A stretch of DNA of 64,000 nucleotides, taken from the NCBI GenBank assembly GCA_013396655.1, contig WBMV01002681.1, positions 2,356,001-2,420,000 of the forward strand, read 5' to 3'. Below, in pieces: positions 51,178 to 64,000 of this stretch. The position numbers were made by a program, and so were the translations under genes. This DNA comes from Campylorhamphus procurvoides. Taxonomy: Eukaryota > Chordata > Aves > Passeriformes > Dendrocolaptidae. The notes below the pieces were generated by a model. The model was not told the DNA's origin and ran no database searches. It saw only the letters and a list, made by a program, of their open reading frames with translations. Each line of letters starts with the position of its first letter. The first letter of the stretch is position 1.

Positions 51178-52791
51178 CTGTTGAGCATATGAAAATTTAA
51201 AAAAAGTTCCGACACAAATGTACCCCCAAAAATAAAATCTGTTGAAGCAAGTTGTTAAACAAAAGAATGATGCATGTTCCTCCCTCATAAGGTATTCCAC
51301 CTATTTTTTCAGCTGATGTCCAAATACTGCTATTTCAGGTGGTATGTTGAAAGTCTGTTAAACATGAGTGCGTTTTAAGATGCCAACAAAAAAGATGGTA
51401 GAACTTATCAAATGAGCATTACATGTTCCTTTGAACTGCAGCTCATATTAACAATAAGCAGTAGCACAGCGTAATTTCCATGTGAAGTCACATCTTAAAG
51501 AAAAAGAATTCCAGTCTATAATTTCTGGAGGTATTTTTTACATCTTCAAAATAAAACAGCTACCCAATAGACAGAAATTACAAAATGAAGACTTTATGGA
51601 ACAAGTACTAATAAAGTATGGATAAGGGAACACCTTCATTTTTAGTACATTTATTTTTCTGGGCTTGAGGGCTCTTTTAATTTCCAGTGTTATTTCATTT
51701 ATTAACCCCACATAAGCTATGCCTCATTCAGTGCTGCAGCTTCAGAAAAATACATAAATTCTAACCCTATACCAGTCATATGGTACCGTTCTATGTGTAT
51801 TCCCTATTTCCATTAATTAATACAGGCTAATCATGCAATAGAAGGGGATTTGTATTTAAAAAAAATCATAAAAATAATTTTCCTAGAAAGTACATGTAAA
51901 AATAATTTGAAAAATTAAGAGTGTTAAAATTTTATAAACATCATTTACCTTGACTATCTCTCATCTTATATGCACCTACTGCTTTTCACTTACAGTATTA
52001 CTTTTGTTGAAGGAAAACTCAGAAAATATTTATTTAAATTAACAAGAAAACAAAGTTGCTCGATCCAATGCAGGGATCAATTAGGCAATGGTTACAGTTT
52101 TCAGTTTGCTAAAAGCCATTACCAAGTTTTTGATCCACTGTCATATAGATGCAAAGATGCTTGCAAATTAAAAAAAAAATTGCTTTAGTTACTACCCAAA
52201 ATTCTCCATCACTCAGCATCACTTTACAGAGAATTTCTGTGCACATCCATCTCTATATAAATCCAAATAAAGAAACATTGGGGTCAGCGTACTACACATT
52301 TCACATGGTATTTATTTCCACCCCACAGAACATTGCCAATGATTAACCAGTTGTTACTTCAATATAATGGTCAGTTTTGTCTTCTTCTGCATATATCTGC
52401 ATGAGAAAGTGTTTGGTGAGGAGACTATAAAATTATCCACACACAAAGAAAAAAAAAACCCCAATCAGTCGTACTATTACGGATCAGGACATTAATACCA
52501 TCCATCCCCTCACAAGCTAATAGAAACTAAAAGTTTCCAACAAGTACTCTAACCTTTAGAGATCCAGAAAAAACACAAGTTATTTTGCAATCTTTTGAAA
52601 AGAGAGTAATTCAGTCATTTATCTACATGTATCTACACCTTATTAACTATAGTAATCAAAGTAAAACATAATTAACTAAAATTTTCAAATAGCTGAACAC
52701 TCGTCAGACATGCACAAGACATAAAAAAAACAGTATTAACTAAAACGCAGTCTAAGAAATCATTTTTAAATTGCAGCAACTCTGTTTGGAT

Positions 52792-53125
52792 ATAGAATCA
52801 CAGAATTGCAGGATAGGTAAGATAGGAAGGGACCGTAGTGGGTCCTCTGATCCAATGTCCCTGCTCAAGCAGGGTCATCCTAGAGCACACAGGACAGGAT
52901 TGTGTCCAGACAGTTCTTGAACATCTCCAAGGAAGGAGACTAAACAACCTTTCTGGGTAATCTGTTCCAGTGCTCAGTCACCCACCCAGTGAAGTTCTTC
53001 CTCAGAGTCATGTGGAACTTCCTGTGCATCAGTTTCTGTCTGTTGCCTTTAGTTCTATTGCTTGGCACCATCAAGAAGAGCCCAGCTCCGTCCTGCTGAC
53101 ACCCTCCACTTACAGACATTCATAA
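52792..53125 (-). mobile_element. CR1 3'-end fragment, antisense
   Basis: The + strand begins ATAGAATCACAGAATTGCAG, continues GGAAGGGACCGTAGTGGGTC and ends around CCATCAAGAAGAGCCCAGCTC. This is the reversed 3' region of a CR1 with its terminal ATTCTGTGATTCTAT. About 330 bases survive. Confidence 0.92.
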
Positions 53126-53129
53126 AGGA

Positions 53130-56015
53130 CATCTGAAGGGGGAAAGGGATAAAAACAGGTTCACTAGAGATATGCCTGGGAGCAGCAAACCAACGTTTGA
53201 GAGAAAAATGGTCGTGTAAGACTTAGGGCTTGTCCCCTCAAAAAGGTGGTGAGACAAGTGCATCTACACCACCATATGCAGCAATGACAGAATGAGCTAG
53301 AAAGCCACTGTACAGCAGTAAAACTATGGCATAGTTGCCATCATGTAGACATAAGATGACACAGACAACTGGAGTGCTTAAATGGATGGCTATACACTCT
53401 TTGAAGGGACAGGCAGCAAGGAGAGGTGGTGGACTAGTCTTGTATGTTATAAACTGTTTTGATTGTTTAGGGCATAATCATAGTGACAATAGGGTTGTTT
53501 AAAGGTAAGACTTGGGGGGAAATCCAACAAGGTTGGAGTCTGTTAAAGACCATGCAGCCAGGATGAAAAGTCTTTAAAGTGGGAATAGAATAGTCTGTAA
53601 GAACAGTCTATAAGCAGCTGGGAGAAGACTCAAAATCACTAGCCCTCATTCTCATAGGGGACTTCAACTTACCACAAGTCTGCTGAAAACACAATACAGC
53701 AGAGTGAAAATTCCTGCAGTGTGTGGAAGACAGCTGCCTGACACAGCTGGTGAGGGAGCCTACTAGGGAAGGCTCCCCACTGGACCTGTTGTTTGTGAAC
53801 AGAGAAGGACTGATGTGATAGCTGCAGGTTGTTTTGGGCAGAGCAAAGAAGAAATGAAACTTTTCAATTCTCAGAGAAATAAGGAAGGGGATCAGCAGAA
53901 CCACTGCCTTGGACTTTCAGAGAGCAGATGCTGCCCTGCTGTTGACAGTCTCTTGGGAGACAGTCCAGGAAAGCTGGACATTGTTCAAGAAGAAAATCTT
54001 AAAAGCACAGGAGCTGGCTGTCCCCATGTGCTGAAAGACAAGCCAGCAGAAGACTGGTTCAGCTGAACACAGAGCCAAGAACTTTGGCTGGAACTGAGGA
54101 TAAAAAAAGGAGAGTTTACGGCCTTTGGAAGAAGGGGCAGGCAACTCAGGAGGACTGTAAGGATGCAATGAGGTATACAGAGAAAAGGGCGAAAACCCAA
54201 CTGGAACTTAATCTTGACTACTGCTGTAAGAAACAATAATACATGTTTCTATAAATACATCATCCACTAAAGGAATGCTAAAGGCAATCTTCATGCTTTA
54301 CTGGATGTGGGGAGAAACATAGTGACAAAGGATGAGGAAAATGCTGAGGAACTAAATACCTTCATTGCCTCAGTCTTTAATAGCAAGACCAGTTGTTCTC
54401 TGGGTACCCAGCCCCTTGAGTTGGAAGACAAAGACAGAGAGCAGAATGAAGCTCTCATAATACAAGAGGAAATGGTCAGGGATCCTCTACACCACCTAGA
54501 CACACACACGTCTAAGGGTCCAGATGGGGTTCACCCAAAGGTACTGGTGGAAATGCTCACTGAGTCAATCTGAATGATTTACAAATTGTCCTGGCTAACT
54601 AGGGAGGTTCCAGATGACTGTAAGTTAGAAAACATGATGCCCATCTACAAGAAGAGTTAGAAGGATCCAGAGAACTACAGTCCTGTCAGCCTAATCTCGA
54701 TGCTGGGGAAGGTCATGGAACAGACCATCTTTAGTGTCATCATGCAGTGTGTGCAGGACCACAGGATCAGAGCCAGTCAGCACAGGTTTGTGAAAGGCAG
54801 GTCCTGCCACCATCCTGATCTTTTGAGGACAAGAAGACCTTCTCAGTAGATGAAAAAGGCTGTCGATGCTGTCTAGCTGCACTTCAGTAAAGCCTTTGAC
54901 ATCATTTCCCACAGCATCTCCTGGAAAAACTGGCTGCTCATGGCTTGGATGGATGCACTGTTCACTGGGTAAAAAACTGGCTGGAGACTGGACAGCCAAG
55001 CCTAGAGAGTGCATCTACTTGGTGGCCAGTCACTGTGGGCAAATGTGTTGCCCATGGCTCAGGATTGGAGCCAGCACCAATACCTTTATCAATGACAAGG
55101 GCAAGGGAATCAAGTCCACCCTCAGACAGTTTGCAGACGACATCAAATTGGGCAGGAGTATTGATCTGCTGGAGGGCAGGAAGGGTCTGCAAAGGGAGAT
55201 GGACAGACTGGATTGATGGGCTGAAGCCAATGGTATGAGGTTTAACAAGGCCAAGTGCCAGGTCCTGCACTTGGGTCACAACAATCCCAGGCAGTGCTAC
55301 AGGCTGGGGGCAGAGTGGCTGAAAAACTGTCCAGTGGAAAACGACCTGTGGGTGATGGTCAACAGCTGTTGAACATGAGTCAGCAGTGCATCCAGGTAGC
55401 CAAGAGGCCAATGGTACCCTGGCCTGTATCAGAAGTATTGTGGCCAGCAGGACTAAAGTAGCAATCGTCCCTCTATACTTGGCACTGGTGAGGCTACACC
55501 TTGAATCCTGTGTCGGTTTTGGACCTCTCACTTCAAGGAAAACATCGAGGTGCTGGAGCATGTCCAGAAAAGGGCAGCAAAGCTGGTGAAAGGTCTGGAG
55601 CACAAGTCTTATGGGAAGCAGCTGAGGGAGCTGGGGTTGCTTAGCCTGAAGAAAAGGAGGCTCAAGGGAGACCTTAACACTCTCTACAACTACCTGAAAA
55701 GAAGCTGCTGTGAGGTAGGCAGTCTGTCTCTTCTCCCATATAATAAGTGATAGAACAAGAGGAAACAGCTTGAAGTTGCACCAGGGGAGGGTTAGATTGG
55801 ATATCAGGAAAAATTTCCTCACAGAAAGGATTGCCAAGTATTGGAACAGTCATCCCAGGTAAGAGGTTGAGTCGCCATCCCTGAAGATATTTAAAAGATG
55901 TATAGATGTGGGACTTAGGGACATGGTTTAGTGGTGGGTTTGATGGTAGTGGATAATGGTTGGACTCAGTGACCTTAAGAGGTTTTTCCCAACGTACACA
56001 ATTCTATGATACTTG
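53130..56015 (+). mobile_element. CR1 retrotransposon, about 2.9 kb, 5'-truncated and degenerate
   Basis: Translation pieces follow CR1 ORF2 in order. They are an endonuclease end (GDFNLPQVC, then a stop where Trp is expected, near 53659-53690; EPTREGSPLDLLFVNREGL), the linker (NIVTKDEENAEELNTFIASV), and reverse transcriptase parts (HTSKGPDGVHPKVL; the FADD catalytic motif in RQFADDIKLGRSIDLLEGRK at about 55124-55185). The C-terminal region follows ([20 protein letters not shown]). The 3' end is GGACTCAGTGACCTTAAGAG then CACAATTCTATGATAC. Stops and frameshifts break it throughout, so it cannot move by itself. Confidence 0.94.
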
Positions 56016-59000
56016 CCAGGTCTCAAACACTTTGTAAGTCCTAATTTATATCATGAATTAAATGCCATGTATATGTTAAAAGCAAAATATATTTTGCATC
56101 TCATTTCACAGGCAGTGAATACCTATGTGCCCTACTTGTCTCACTGTAAATAACGTAGTACAGCATTTTGCCATGCTAGAACTGAACTGGATTTTTAAGT
56201 TAGCTTTTATTATTTCCTCTTGTTTTATTTCCCCACCTTAAGTCCATCACAGACATTTGCTATGATGCTTTGTGTTGCTCTGTTTGTAAATATGCTTAGA
56301 CCTCTTGTCAATTTAAGCTTCCATTTTATATTTAGTTTATACAGTTTGATCTTTAACAGCACTCTAAATTACTAAATGATTTTTGTACATCAATACTATG
56401 CCATGCAAACAACTTAAGCAGAGAACAAATTAAGACTATTTTCATTCAGTTCTCTCCTTCAAATTCTATTTGCCTTCTGCCTGCACATTGTTTTGTACTC
56501 TCCTTTCTGCATTCATATACACACCAGATACCTACAGTAAGGGATATCTCTCTTTGGTCTGAATGGAGTCACTGTGATAGCTGCTCTTCCAAAAAGAGCT
56601 ATTCTGTGATAAGAGCAATTTTTGCAGGTGTTCTTCTGTCAGCTGTACTTTTACTGAGGAAGAGGCTGTAGTATACAATTTTCTCCTTGAAAGAAATGCT
56701 TAAAGAATGGCTTTTTAAAATTGGTAACCATATCATGTCATTCCCTATAGGAGAGAAGTCAAGCTACTCTAAGTGAAAGATGGGGCCAGATATACCATCA
56801 AATAGTGAAGAATATAGAGTTCCACTGAGAACAAATATGAGAGATAACAGTTGGGAGAAAGACATCATTTATTCCTCTACACCTTGTACCTTTAGCTATA
56901 CTAAGCACAACAGCAGGTGGCAGTCAAATCCAAAGAGGATAATTCTGAAAGGAACTCTCCATAACAGAACTGCAGAATTAACATACCAAAAAAAAGTGCA
57001 ATAAAGAAACACTCCACTCAGCTATGAAGTCTTGTATAATATATACTATGCAAAAGACTTCAGGGTAAAGCTACTAAAATCACTATAGCAGTCAAAAAAG
57101 AATCCTTGCAGGGTTTTGCAGGACCATTTTACAAACCATTTTAAACATAATACCCCATATTTTTTTAATATTCTAAGAAAATTCAGCTATACAGAGCGTA
57201 AGTGCTGCACTATGTAAGTACTTGGCCAACCACTCACAGGAGACAGTCTGATTACTCAATGTAGTATTTAGCTTAATAAGCAGATCTGTAAAAAAGCAGA
57301 TTTATTGCTTCTTTTAAGTGAACTTGAAAGGATAAGCTAGCTAAAGGCAATCACAGACTCAATTCTGGACTTGCCTCTTCCTTGCAAAGCTTAAACAACT
57401 CGAAACAGTAGATGAGAAGCATTTGAAATCATATTATAAAGTTCTTTTGTTTGTACAGTCCTATCTAGTTGAGTCTTATCCAGGTGCTCAAGAATACCTA
57501 TCTAGAATCCAATTAAGGATCCTGGAACACTGAAAAGTAGTGAAAAACCTGAAAAACTGAGTATGCAATACAGAAAGCAGTTACCAAGTTATTCCTGCTA
57601 ACTAATATTGTTCAATAACAACCCATAGCCATCACGTAAGAAGCCATCCAGCCCAAAGTAGCCTTCGCAATACCCTCCCTTTGAGTGCAGTAACAAAAAC
57701 CGCAAAACAGATGAGGTCTATGTCACTCAGACACCACCACCTTGTCTATTGGTCTTTTTGCCGCCTTTTCTCCCATCACAAGGTGAACAAGTCTTTGACA
57801 TGATGATGTGAAATTACCTAAGTACATCGGCTAAAACACCATGTTAGACACCATGTACAACCCCTCACCCAGAGCTTTTGTATCTTCATAGATGGGAAAA
57901 GAGGAAAGCACTACTATAAGTGTTTGTCAACAACAGCCTCCACCCATAAACTTCCTTACAAGAACAGCTTCAGAATCACAAAAACTCCTTTGCACATGTG
58001 CTATACCAAACATGCAAAACCAGCTGTACTTCCTACACATCTGATCTAAAAATCCCAAATTATTTTAAAGTCTCCAGAATACCTTAAGGAAAGGTTTAAA
58101 CTAACTTGGAAGTTACAAATATTAATAACTAGATGAAAAGGAAAAAAAAAGACCAAAAAACCTAGCTCATACACGGGAAAATATGAATTTTTAAATTGCC
58201 AAAGGCAGAATTCTGCAACTGGTAAAACTGTCACCACATTTGTCAATTAGATTAAAGACAGAGAGGTCTGTTATGCTGAGACCGATATAAATATAAGCAA
58301 GAACTGAAAAGGCTTAAGATCGCACTTTCAACGTAAGTTCAAAAAAGAGACTCTAACACCAGTCAGATATAAACCCCTGGCTTTCTATGATATTTTGCCA
58401 TCTATGATGATTAAAAGCTGGCAGACTATAGGTAATTCAACACTGCTAATGGTGGCAGTCAAAAAAATTCAACTGTCCGAAGTACCACACAAAGAACACA
58501 CAAAACCAAACCAACGTAGAGTAAGACTACTGCTCTACAGAGAGAAAGTAACTTCTCAAATAATGTTTTGCAACTAAGTATCTAATGTGTATTAACTGCA
58601 GCTGTAGACTGAGCACAGCAGGAAATGAAAAGGACCACTAAACTGCAATTACACATTTCAGAAGACAAGTATTTATTTTAATAGAAAAAATGATGGGAGT
58701 GGAACATAAAGGAAAATCATTCAGGAAGCAGTTTCTTCACTTCTTTACGAGCAATAATTGTATCATATGACATTTCAGCAGATATCTATTCAAGTCGCAA
58801 AACCACTCAAAACTAAAGGTTGCCAATTTTGACTTGATTCATTAGTAAGTGCCAGGTTACAACACAGACAAAACTGGTTGCCCTATCTCCTGAATTTCCT
58901 TGACATTTTCCAGTTTCCTCACTTGTAATATCTAACTGTTTGGGATAAAGTATTGCATAGGCCATGACTTTCCCCAGCAAAGCTGCAGTTCTGAATAATC

Positions 59001-61842
59001 CATAAAATTGAATTCCAATACAAATTATGGAATAATAAGGTAGAATATATATTTTAAAAAAACTTAAAAACTAAGAGTTTCACATCTTGTACAAGGAAAG
59101 TGACACCTTAGACAGAGCTGAACATGCATCTGGAACAAGCTAATACTAAGTTTCTGAAGCATTGGAAGAAGTACATGTTTGTGAAACACTTGAAACATCC
59201 TATCCTCACTGACCCTGTCTAGACTCTCAGAGGCCAGGCTACAAAAAGACTATTTCACCATGCTGGAGCTACTAAACCACATGGACATACACACAAATAA
59301 AAAAGAGATGTAAAGAAAGTATAAAGTAGGAGTAGTAAAGTAGGAGACCACAATAATCCTGTTCAAGGCTGCGTGAATAAGCAAAACAAAATTGAACCAA
59401 AAAGTAAGGGGTCTGTAAGGGACAGACAGACTGGATAGATTAGGCACAAAAAGTCACAGTAGGGGGAAAATAATGAAAAATAATGTCATCCCATCACGAA
59501 ATCCACCCTGCACAGAAAACCTAGATTTCTGTTATATTTCTCCTCTGTCCAAATAACAGAAATCTCAGTGTTTCCAAAGAGAATGCAAGTTGAAAATGCT
59601 TGTCAGTCACTCCAAAGTTTTCCTTCAAGTGGCAGATGTCTGTCCAGACAAAAGATTTTACCTGGGATGACAACAATCCAAGAGAAAATGCTTGTATTTT
59701 CCATTTTCTCAACTGGAAAATTGGTGAATTCTGAGGAACTACATGTTAACATGTAATTATGTGATAATTTAGTAATGATTAACTAGTCAATATTTTGTTT
59801 TACCTTCACCGTCTGCTGAAACACAACTTTATTGTTGCATACCATATAAGTTTAGTCGCAAAAACAAATGGATTATTTTCTTCATCAAGATTTCAGTACT
59901 GCTTATCACTACATTTTGCTGCTTTGCAAACATTTCTTTATATTCCAATATTCTGTACAGGAAATCAAAACTGGAATCTCCATTGTGCTAAGAGGAAACA
60001 AACTATAGAAAGATAATTATACTGGAATTTTTTATTTCTAGATCAAGACACTGTTTTTTCAAAATACCTAATATATGCATTTATGTAGATCATTACACAT
60101 TTTAAACAGAGCTCCTACTGACTTCAATTACAATAACAGTACGTGATATATATGCAAGTCAGGCTCCACACTCAACACCAAAAAAAAAAATTTTAAATGT
60201 GTCTAAAAATTTGAATTTACAGGACTTGTCGCAGAAGTAGTGACGGGATCAGTTCTTCAAAGGCAGCATTCACCTATGTTCTTCTTAGCTACACTGCAAT
60301 AGAGAACGAGTCCTTAATTCACACATTTTACTTACTTACAGGGACCACACTACATTACTTTGCATTATTTCAATTTCAGTATATGCGCAGACAATACTGA
60401 CCAAGTTCACTGATGAGAGAGAAGTAAAGTGGTAAACATTTGCTTTGGAGTCCTATTGGGAATTAATCTGCACCTATGCTCTGAACTCTGACATTAGTAT
60501 ATCTCCAGCTGCTCTCATTGCAGGGAAAAAATATCAACAAAAAAAACCCCCAAAGCATGCTTAGTTAACTTAAAAGCAAAAATTCAAATAACTGATGTGT
60601 ATTGTGAAAGATATTATTAAAAACCTTCAGTTGAGTATATTACAGTACCATCATTTCAACTCACATATTTGTACGCTCTGACTCCAAAGGGACAATTTTT
60701 TTGACTGATCCCACATTAAGATTACATATGACAGTCTTTCTGAAGGAACAAATTTGTCAAGATGTCTACAAAAACCAGAAGAATACTGTACTTTAGAATA
60801 TGGTATGACTACTAGAAAGAGAGAAGCCATTAAAAATTTCTTCATCCGATATTAACATAATGAAAAGCCTGCAGGCCTGAAAGCTATTTATATTAAGTAA
60901 ATTTACAAGAATATGACAGTTAAAAAATCAGTTTCCCTAAACAGATGTCAGAACGTTGAGATCTTTAAAGTGGAAAAGGCAGCAGCTGATTGTCAGTGTG
61001 ATCTAAACCCAAAAGAAATTAACTACACTGTAATTAATTAAAGGCCACATCTCCTATGGATTTTTGGTGGAAATGGAATTTAGGTGATTTGAAATGTTTT
61101 CTGTAATGAAAGAAATTTACCAAGACATCAGGACCTCAAAAAAAAAAAAATCAGAAATGCCAATTCCTTCCTAAAAGTACTTAATGACAACTTCTCAAAT
61201 GCTTACTGTATCACATGTTCCCAGAAACCTGCCAGAACAATGAACACGTGTAAAAGTTTAAGTGTTCAGGGTTAAGTCCTCATAGATTTGCACAGTATCA
61301 TCTACCAGCACATATCACTGGAGATCCCAGAACTCACACACATGGACGCGACACAATCATTCGTGAGAAAACAACTTCAGAATTCTTTTAAGTATTTAAA
61401 TAATCCTTCAAACTTTCAAATTTGTTTTGTTATTTTAAAACCTACACATGCATTTGTGAATTAAATAAACATATGTTGTGGAGCTGTGAAATTACCATAC
61501 TTACAGGGTTTTTCTGAGTGCAAGGAGTAGAATTTATGCACCTTTTCAAAGCAATTCTAACTGATTCTTCCTTCTAAAACATTTATCTCCTTTTGTAAGC
61601 AAATTATTCTATGTCACTGAATTCAAACAAATAGTAAATACTGATTTGCAACAGGTTGCACATGGAGAGGCCTCTATGATCACTGAAAGAAGAAAAAGAG
61701 CAACATACCTGAGTGTACTAGAGAAATGCATATTATGGTTTGAAGGCTCATTTAAGAGTTAGGAAAAAGAAAACCTAATTTTATCAGCAACATTACAGAA
61801 CTTGTCTAATAGGGTTGCTTGCTCATATACACACAAATTCTT

Positions 61843-61900
61843 AATATATATATATAACCTTGAAATAATCCATTTCATTTATAGATGTGTGTGTGTGTGT
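61843..61900. repeat. TA run and TG microsatellite
   Basis: TA units at about 61843-61857 and TG units at 61886-61900, separated by unique sequence. Confidence 0.75.
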
Positions 61901-62891
61901 ACATGTAAAAAAGTCCCTTTATTTCATCACTTCTTGATCCATTTCTAAATGGACTAAGAACAACCAAATTTAAGAGTACGTTATACCAGCTTCATTTTAA
62001 ATCAGCACAGATGTTCTGCTTCAGATATCCTGCAACTATTCATTTAACTTCATTTAACTTTGACTATGTAAGAAATACTTTCTTTTTCTTTCCACTTAGG
62101 AGATTATTTGTAATTTTCTACTCCTCAACTTCTCCAAATCCTCACAATTTTCTTCTTTCACACTGAAAAATCTTGGAATAAAGTGTAATGTGTCAAACTC
62201 TCTTCAAAGTGTTTTCACTGAACTTTAAATTTTACTGAACAGAACATTAATTTCTCCTACAAAGAATAGATATAAGTTCAGAAATGCTAAAATAACGCTA
62301 TATGAGAGATATGAACATAAAACAGCAATTAGGAAAACATTTTTTTAAGTAGAACTTGAGTTTTTCGCATATGGTTTTCAGGGAAAATCCATTCAACTTT
62401 CTCAAAATGAAACTGAGATTGAAAGACTCTCAAGGTTAGATACTGATTGCCCCCCTCAAGCGTACATAGATTATCCTAGAAGTTAAAAAGGATATCAACT
62501 ACAGATGAATCTTCTGCATTTACACATTGAGTCAGGAAACTGTATTCATTATTTTTAATTAATGACTGTCTTTTGATCAACTAATATACTGCTCTGAATT
62601 ATGTGTTCATCACCCATGCTCCCATTCCAATTCTTTTCCCTTAAATCCTGCCTACACTACTGTTCCAGAATAGGGAGATTTTCGTTGGTAATTAAAATCC
62701 ATTTCCTTTTACAGCAAATTGTACTCGAAAGAAGGGATCAAAAATCCTGAAAACACAATTAAAATAGTACATAAACCAAGCCCCAAAAGTCTTAACAAGA
62801 AACTGGAAGGATTACATCAGTTTTACTCTTTCATGCTGTTGCAGCCCGCTTCTACCAAAACAGACAAGGAAAATACATCTAAGCTTGGGGG

Positions 62892-64000
62892 AAGAAAAGA
62901 GAAAGAAAAGAGAAAGAAAAGAGAAAGAAAAGAGAAAGAAAAGAGAAAGAAAAGAGAAAGAAAAGAGAAAGAAAAGAGAAAGAAAAGAGAAAGAAAAGAG
63001 AAAGAAAAGAGAAAGAAAAGAGAAAGAAAAGAGAAAGAAAAGAGAAAGAAAAGAGAAAGAAAAGAGAAAGAAAAGAGAAAGAAAAGAGAAAGAAAAGAGA
63101 AAGAAAAGAGAAAGAAAAGAGAAAGAAAAGAGAAAGAAAAGAGAAAGAAAAGAGAAAGAAAAGAGAAAGAAAAGAGAAAGAAAAGAGAAAGAAAAGAGAA
63201 AGAAAAGAGAAAGAAAAGAGAAAGAAAAGAGAAAGAAAAGAGAAAGAAAAGAGAAAGAAAAGAGAAAGAAAAGAGAAAGAAAAGAGAAAGAAAAGAGAAA
63301 GAAAAGAGAAAGAAAAGAGAAAGAAAAGAGAAAGAAAAGAGAAAGAAAAGAGAAAGAAAAGAGAAAGAAAAGAGAAAGAAAAGAGAAAGAAAAGAGAAAG
63401 AAAAGAGAAAGAAAAGAGAAAGAAAAGAGAAAGAAAAGAGAAAGAAAAGAGAAAGAAAAGAGAAAGAAAAGAGAAAGAAAAGAGAAAGAAAAGAGAAAGA
63501 AAAGAGAAAGAAAAGAGAAAGAAAAGAGAAAGAAAAGAGAAAGAAAAGAGAAAGAAAAGAGAAAGAAAAGAGAAAGAAAAGAGAAAGAAAAGAGAAAGAA
63601 AAGAGAAAGAAAAGAGAAAGAAAAGAGAAAGAAAAGAGAAAGAAAAGAGAAAGAAAAGAGAAAGAAAAGAGAAAGAAAAGAGAAAGAAAAGAGAAAGAAA
63701 AGAGAAAGAAAAGAGAAAGAAAAGAGAAAGAAAAGAGAAAGAAAAGAGAAAGAAAAGAGAAAGAAAAGAGAAAGAAAAGAGAAAGAAAAGAGAAAGAAAA
63801 GAGAAAGAAAAGAGAAAGAAAAGAGAAAGAAAAGAGAAAGAAAAGAGAAAGAAAAGAGAAAGAAAAGAGAAAGAAAAGAGAAAGAAAAGAGAAAGAAAAG
63901 AGAAAGAAAAGAGAAAGAAAAGAGAAAGAAAAGAGAAAGAAAAGAGAAAGAAAAGAGAAAGAAAAGAGAAAGAAAAGAGAAAGAAAAGAGAAAGAAAAGA
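62892..64000 (+). repeat. 11-bp all-purine tandem array (GAAAAGAGAAA)n, continues past the window
   Basis: The unit GAAAAGAGAAA repeats without an interruption that I can find for 1109 bases, about 101 copies, up to the last base. Blocks 660 bases apart (60 units) are identical in the four line pairs I compared, so phase is kept. The + strand has only A and G (8 A and 3 G per unit). It lies in the PHF14 5' intron, so the transcribed RNA would carry the all-pyrimidine strand. The left flank is AAGCTTGGGGG. The right end is not visible. Confidence 0.98.

Larger units (their letters stand above)
51178..64000 (-). other. PHF14 5' intron (partial)
   Basis: The sequence upstream of exon 2 on the gene strand runs to the window edge. 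No GC-rich first exon or promoter is visible, so this intron should exceed 12.8 kb. It contains the CR1 pair at 52.8-56.0 kb, small TA and TG repeats near 61.84-61.90 kb and the 11-bp array at the end. Between 56016 and 61840 nothing is recognised. Confidence 0.75.

Noticed and set aside
54962..55837. Minus-strand open frame of 291 codons, the longest in the window
   Set aside because: It is the antisense of the CR1 reverse transcriptase and C-terminal region; composition is that of a shadow frame and no protein family is seen.
51200..62880. PHF14 first exon or CpG-island promoter
   Set aside because: No GC-rich segment and no frame matching the expected N-terminus was found, so it should lie beyond the window.
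62892..64000. CRISPR array or other prokaryotic direct repeat
   Set aside because: There are no spacers; the array is a head-to-tail 11-mer in a vertebrate intron.

Overview
This is an AT-rich vertebrate nuclear window and almost certainly avian. It carries CR1 (chicken repeat 1) retrotransposons with the ATTCTGTG-type 3' end, an avian-style ERV long terminal repeat, and a tRNA-Ile-headed, CR1-tailed SINE of the kind known from songbirds (TguSINE1). The SINE makes a passerine the best guess; this is inference, because no species-specific marker is read.

The window holds one protein-coding gene, PHF14 (PHD finger protein 14), on the minus strand. Twelve internal coding exons run from 51177 down to 10754. 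They join in frame with no stop and give 744 codons, counting one Asp codon split with an upstream exon. In order they encode an acidic/basic low-complexity region, PHD1 plus the extended PHD (the PZP histone-H3 reader), a helical linker and coiled coil, the second PHD, and a basic tail. The exon with the initiator Met, the CpG-rich promoter and the last exons (third PHD and C-terminus) were not found and should lie above 64000 and below 1. Eleven complete introns are present; ten have GT-AG ends and one has GC-AG ends.

Layout in + coordinates: 1-10753 is the start of a long intron with an antisense solo LTR (about 3060-3342), A/C-rich tracts (4584-6000), an internally deleted CR1 (about 7220-7735) and an LTR split by a SINE (about 8492-8935). 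Exons occupy 10754-51177, with small tandem repeats in some introns and a short antisense CR1 piece near 11.2 kb. The stretch 51178-64000 is part of the 5' intron; it holds two CR1 copies in opposite orientation (about 52792-56015) and ends in an uninterrupted 11-bp all-purine tandem array (62892 to the window edge).

The points most worth a second look are the pure 11-bp polypurine array, a 21-bp triplication beside the exon 8 acceptor, the GC-AG intron between the coiled coil and PHD2, a cluster of four consensus 5' splice sites deep in an intron, and the SINE nested in the LTR. No prokaryotic system, CRISPR array or second cellular gene was found.
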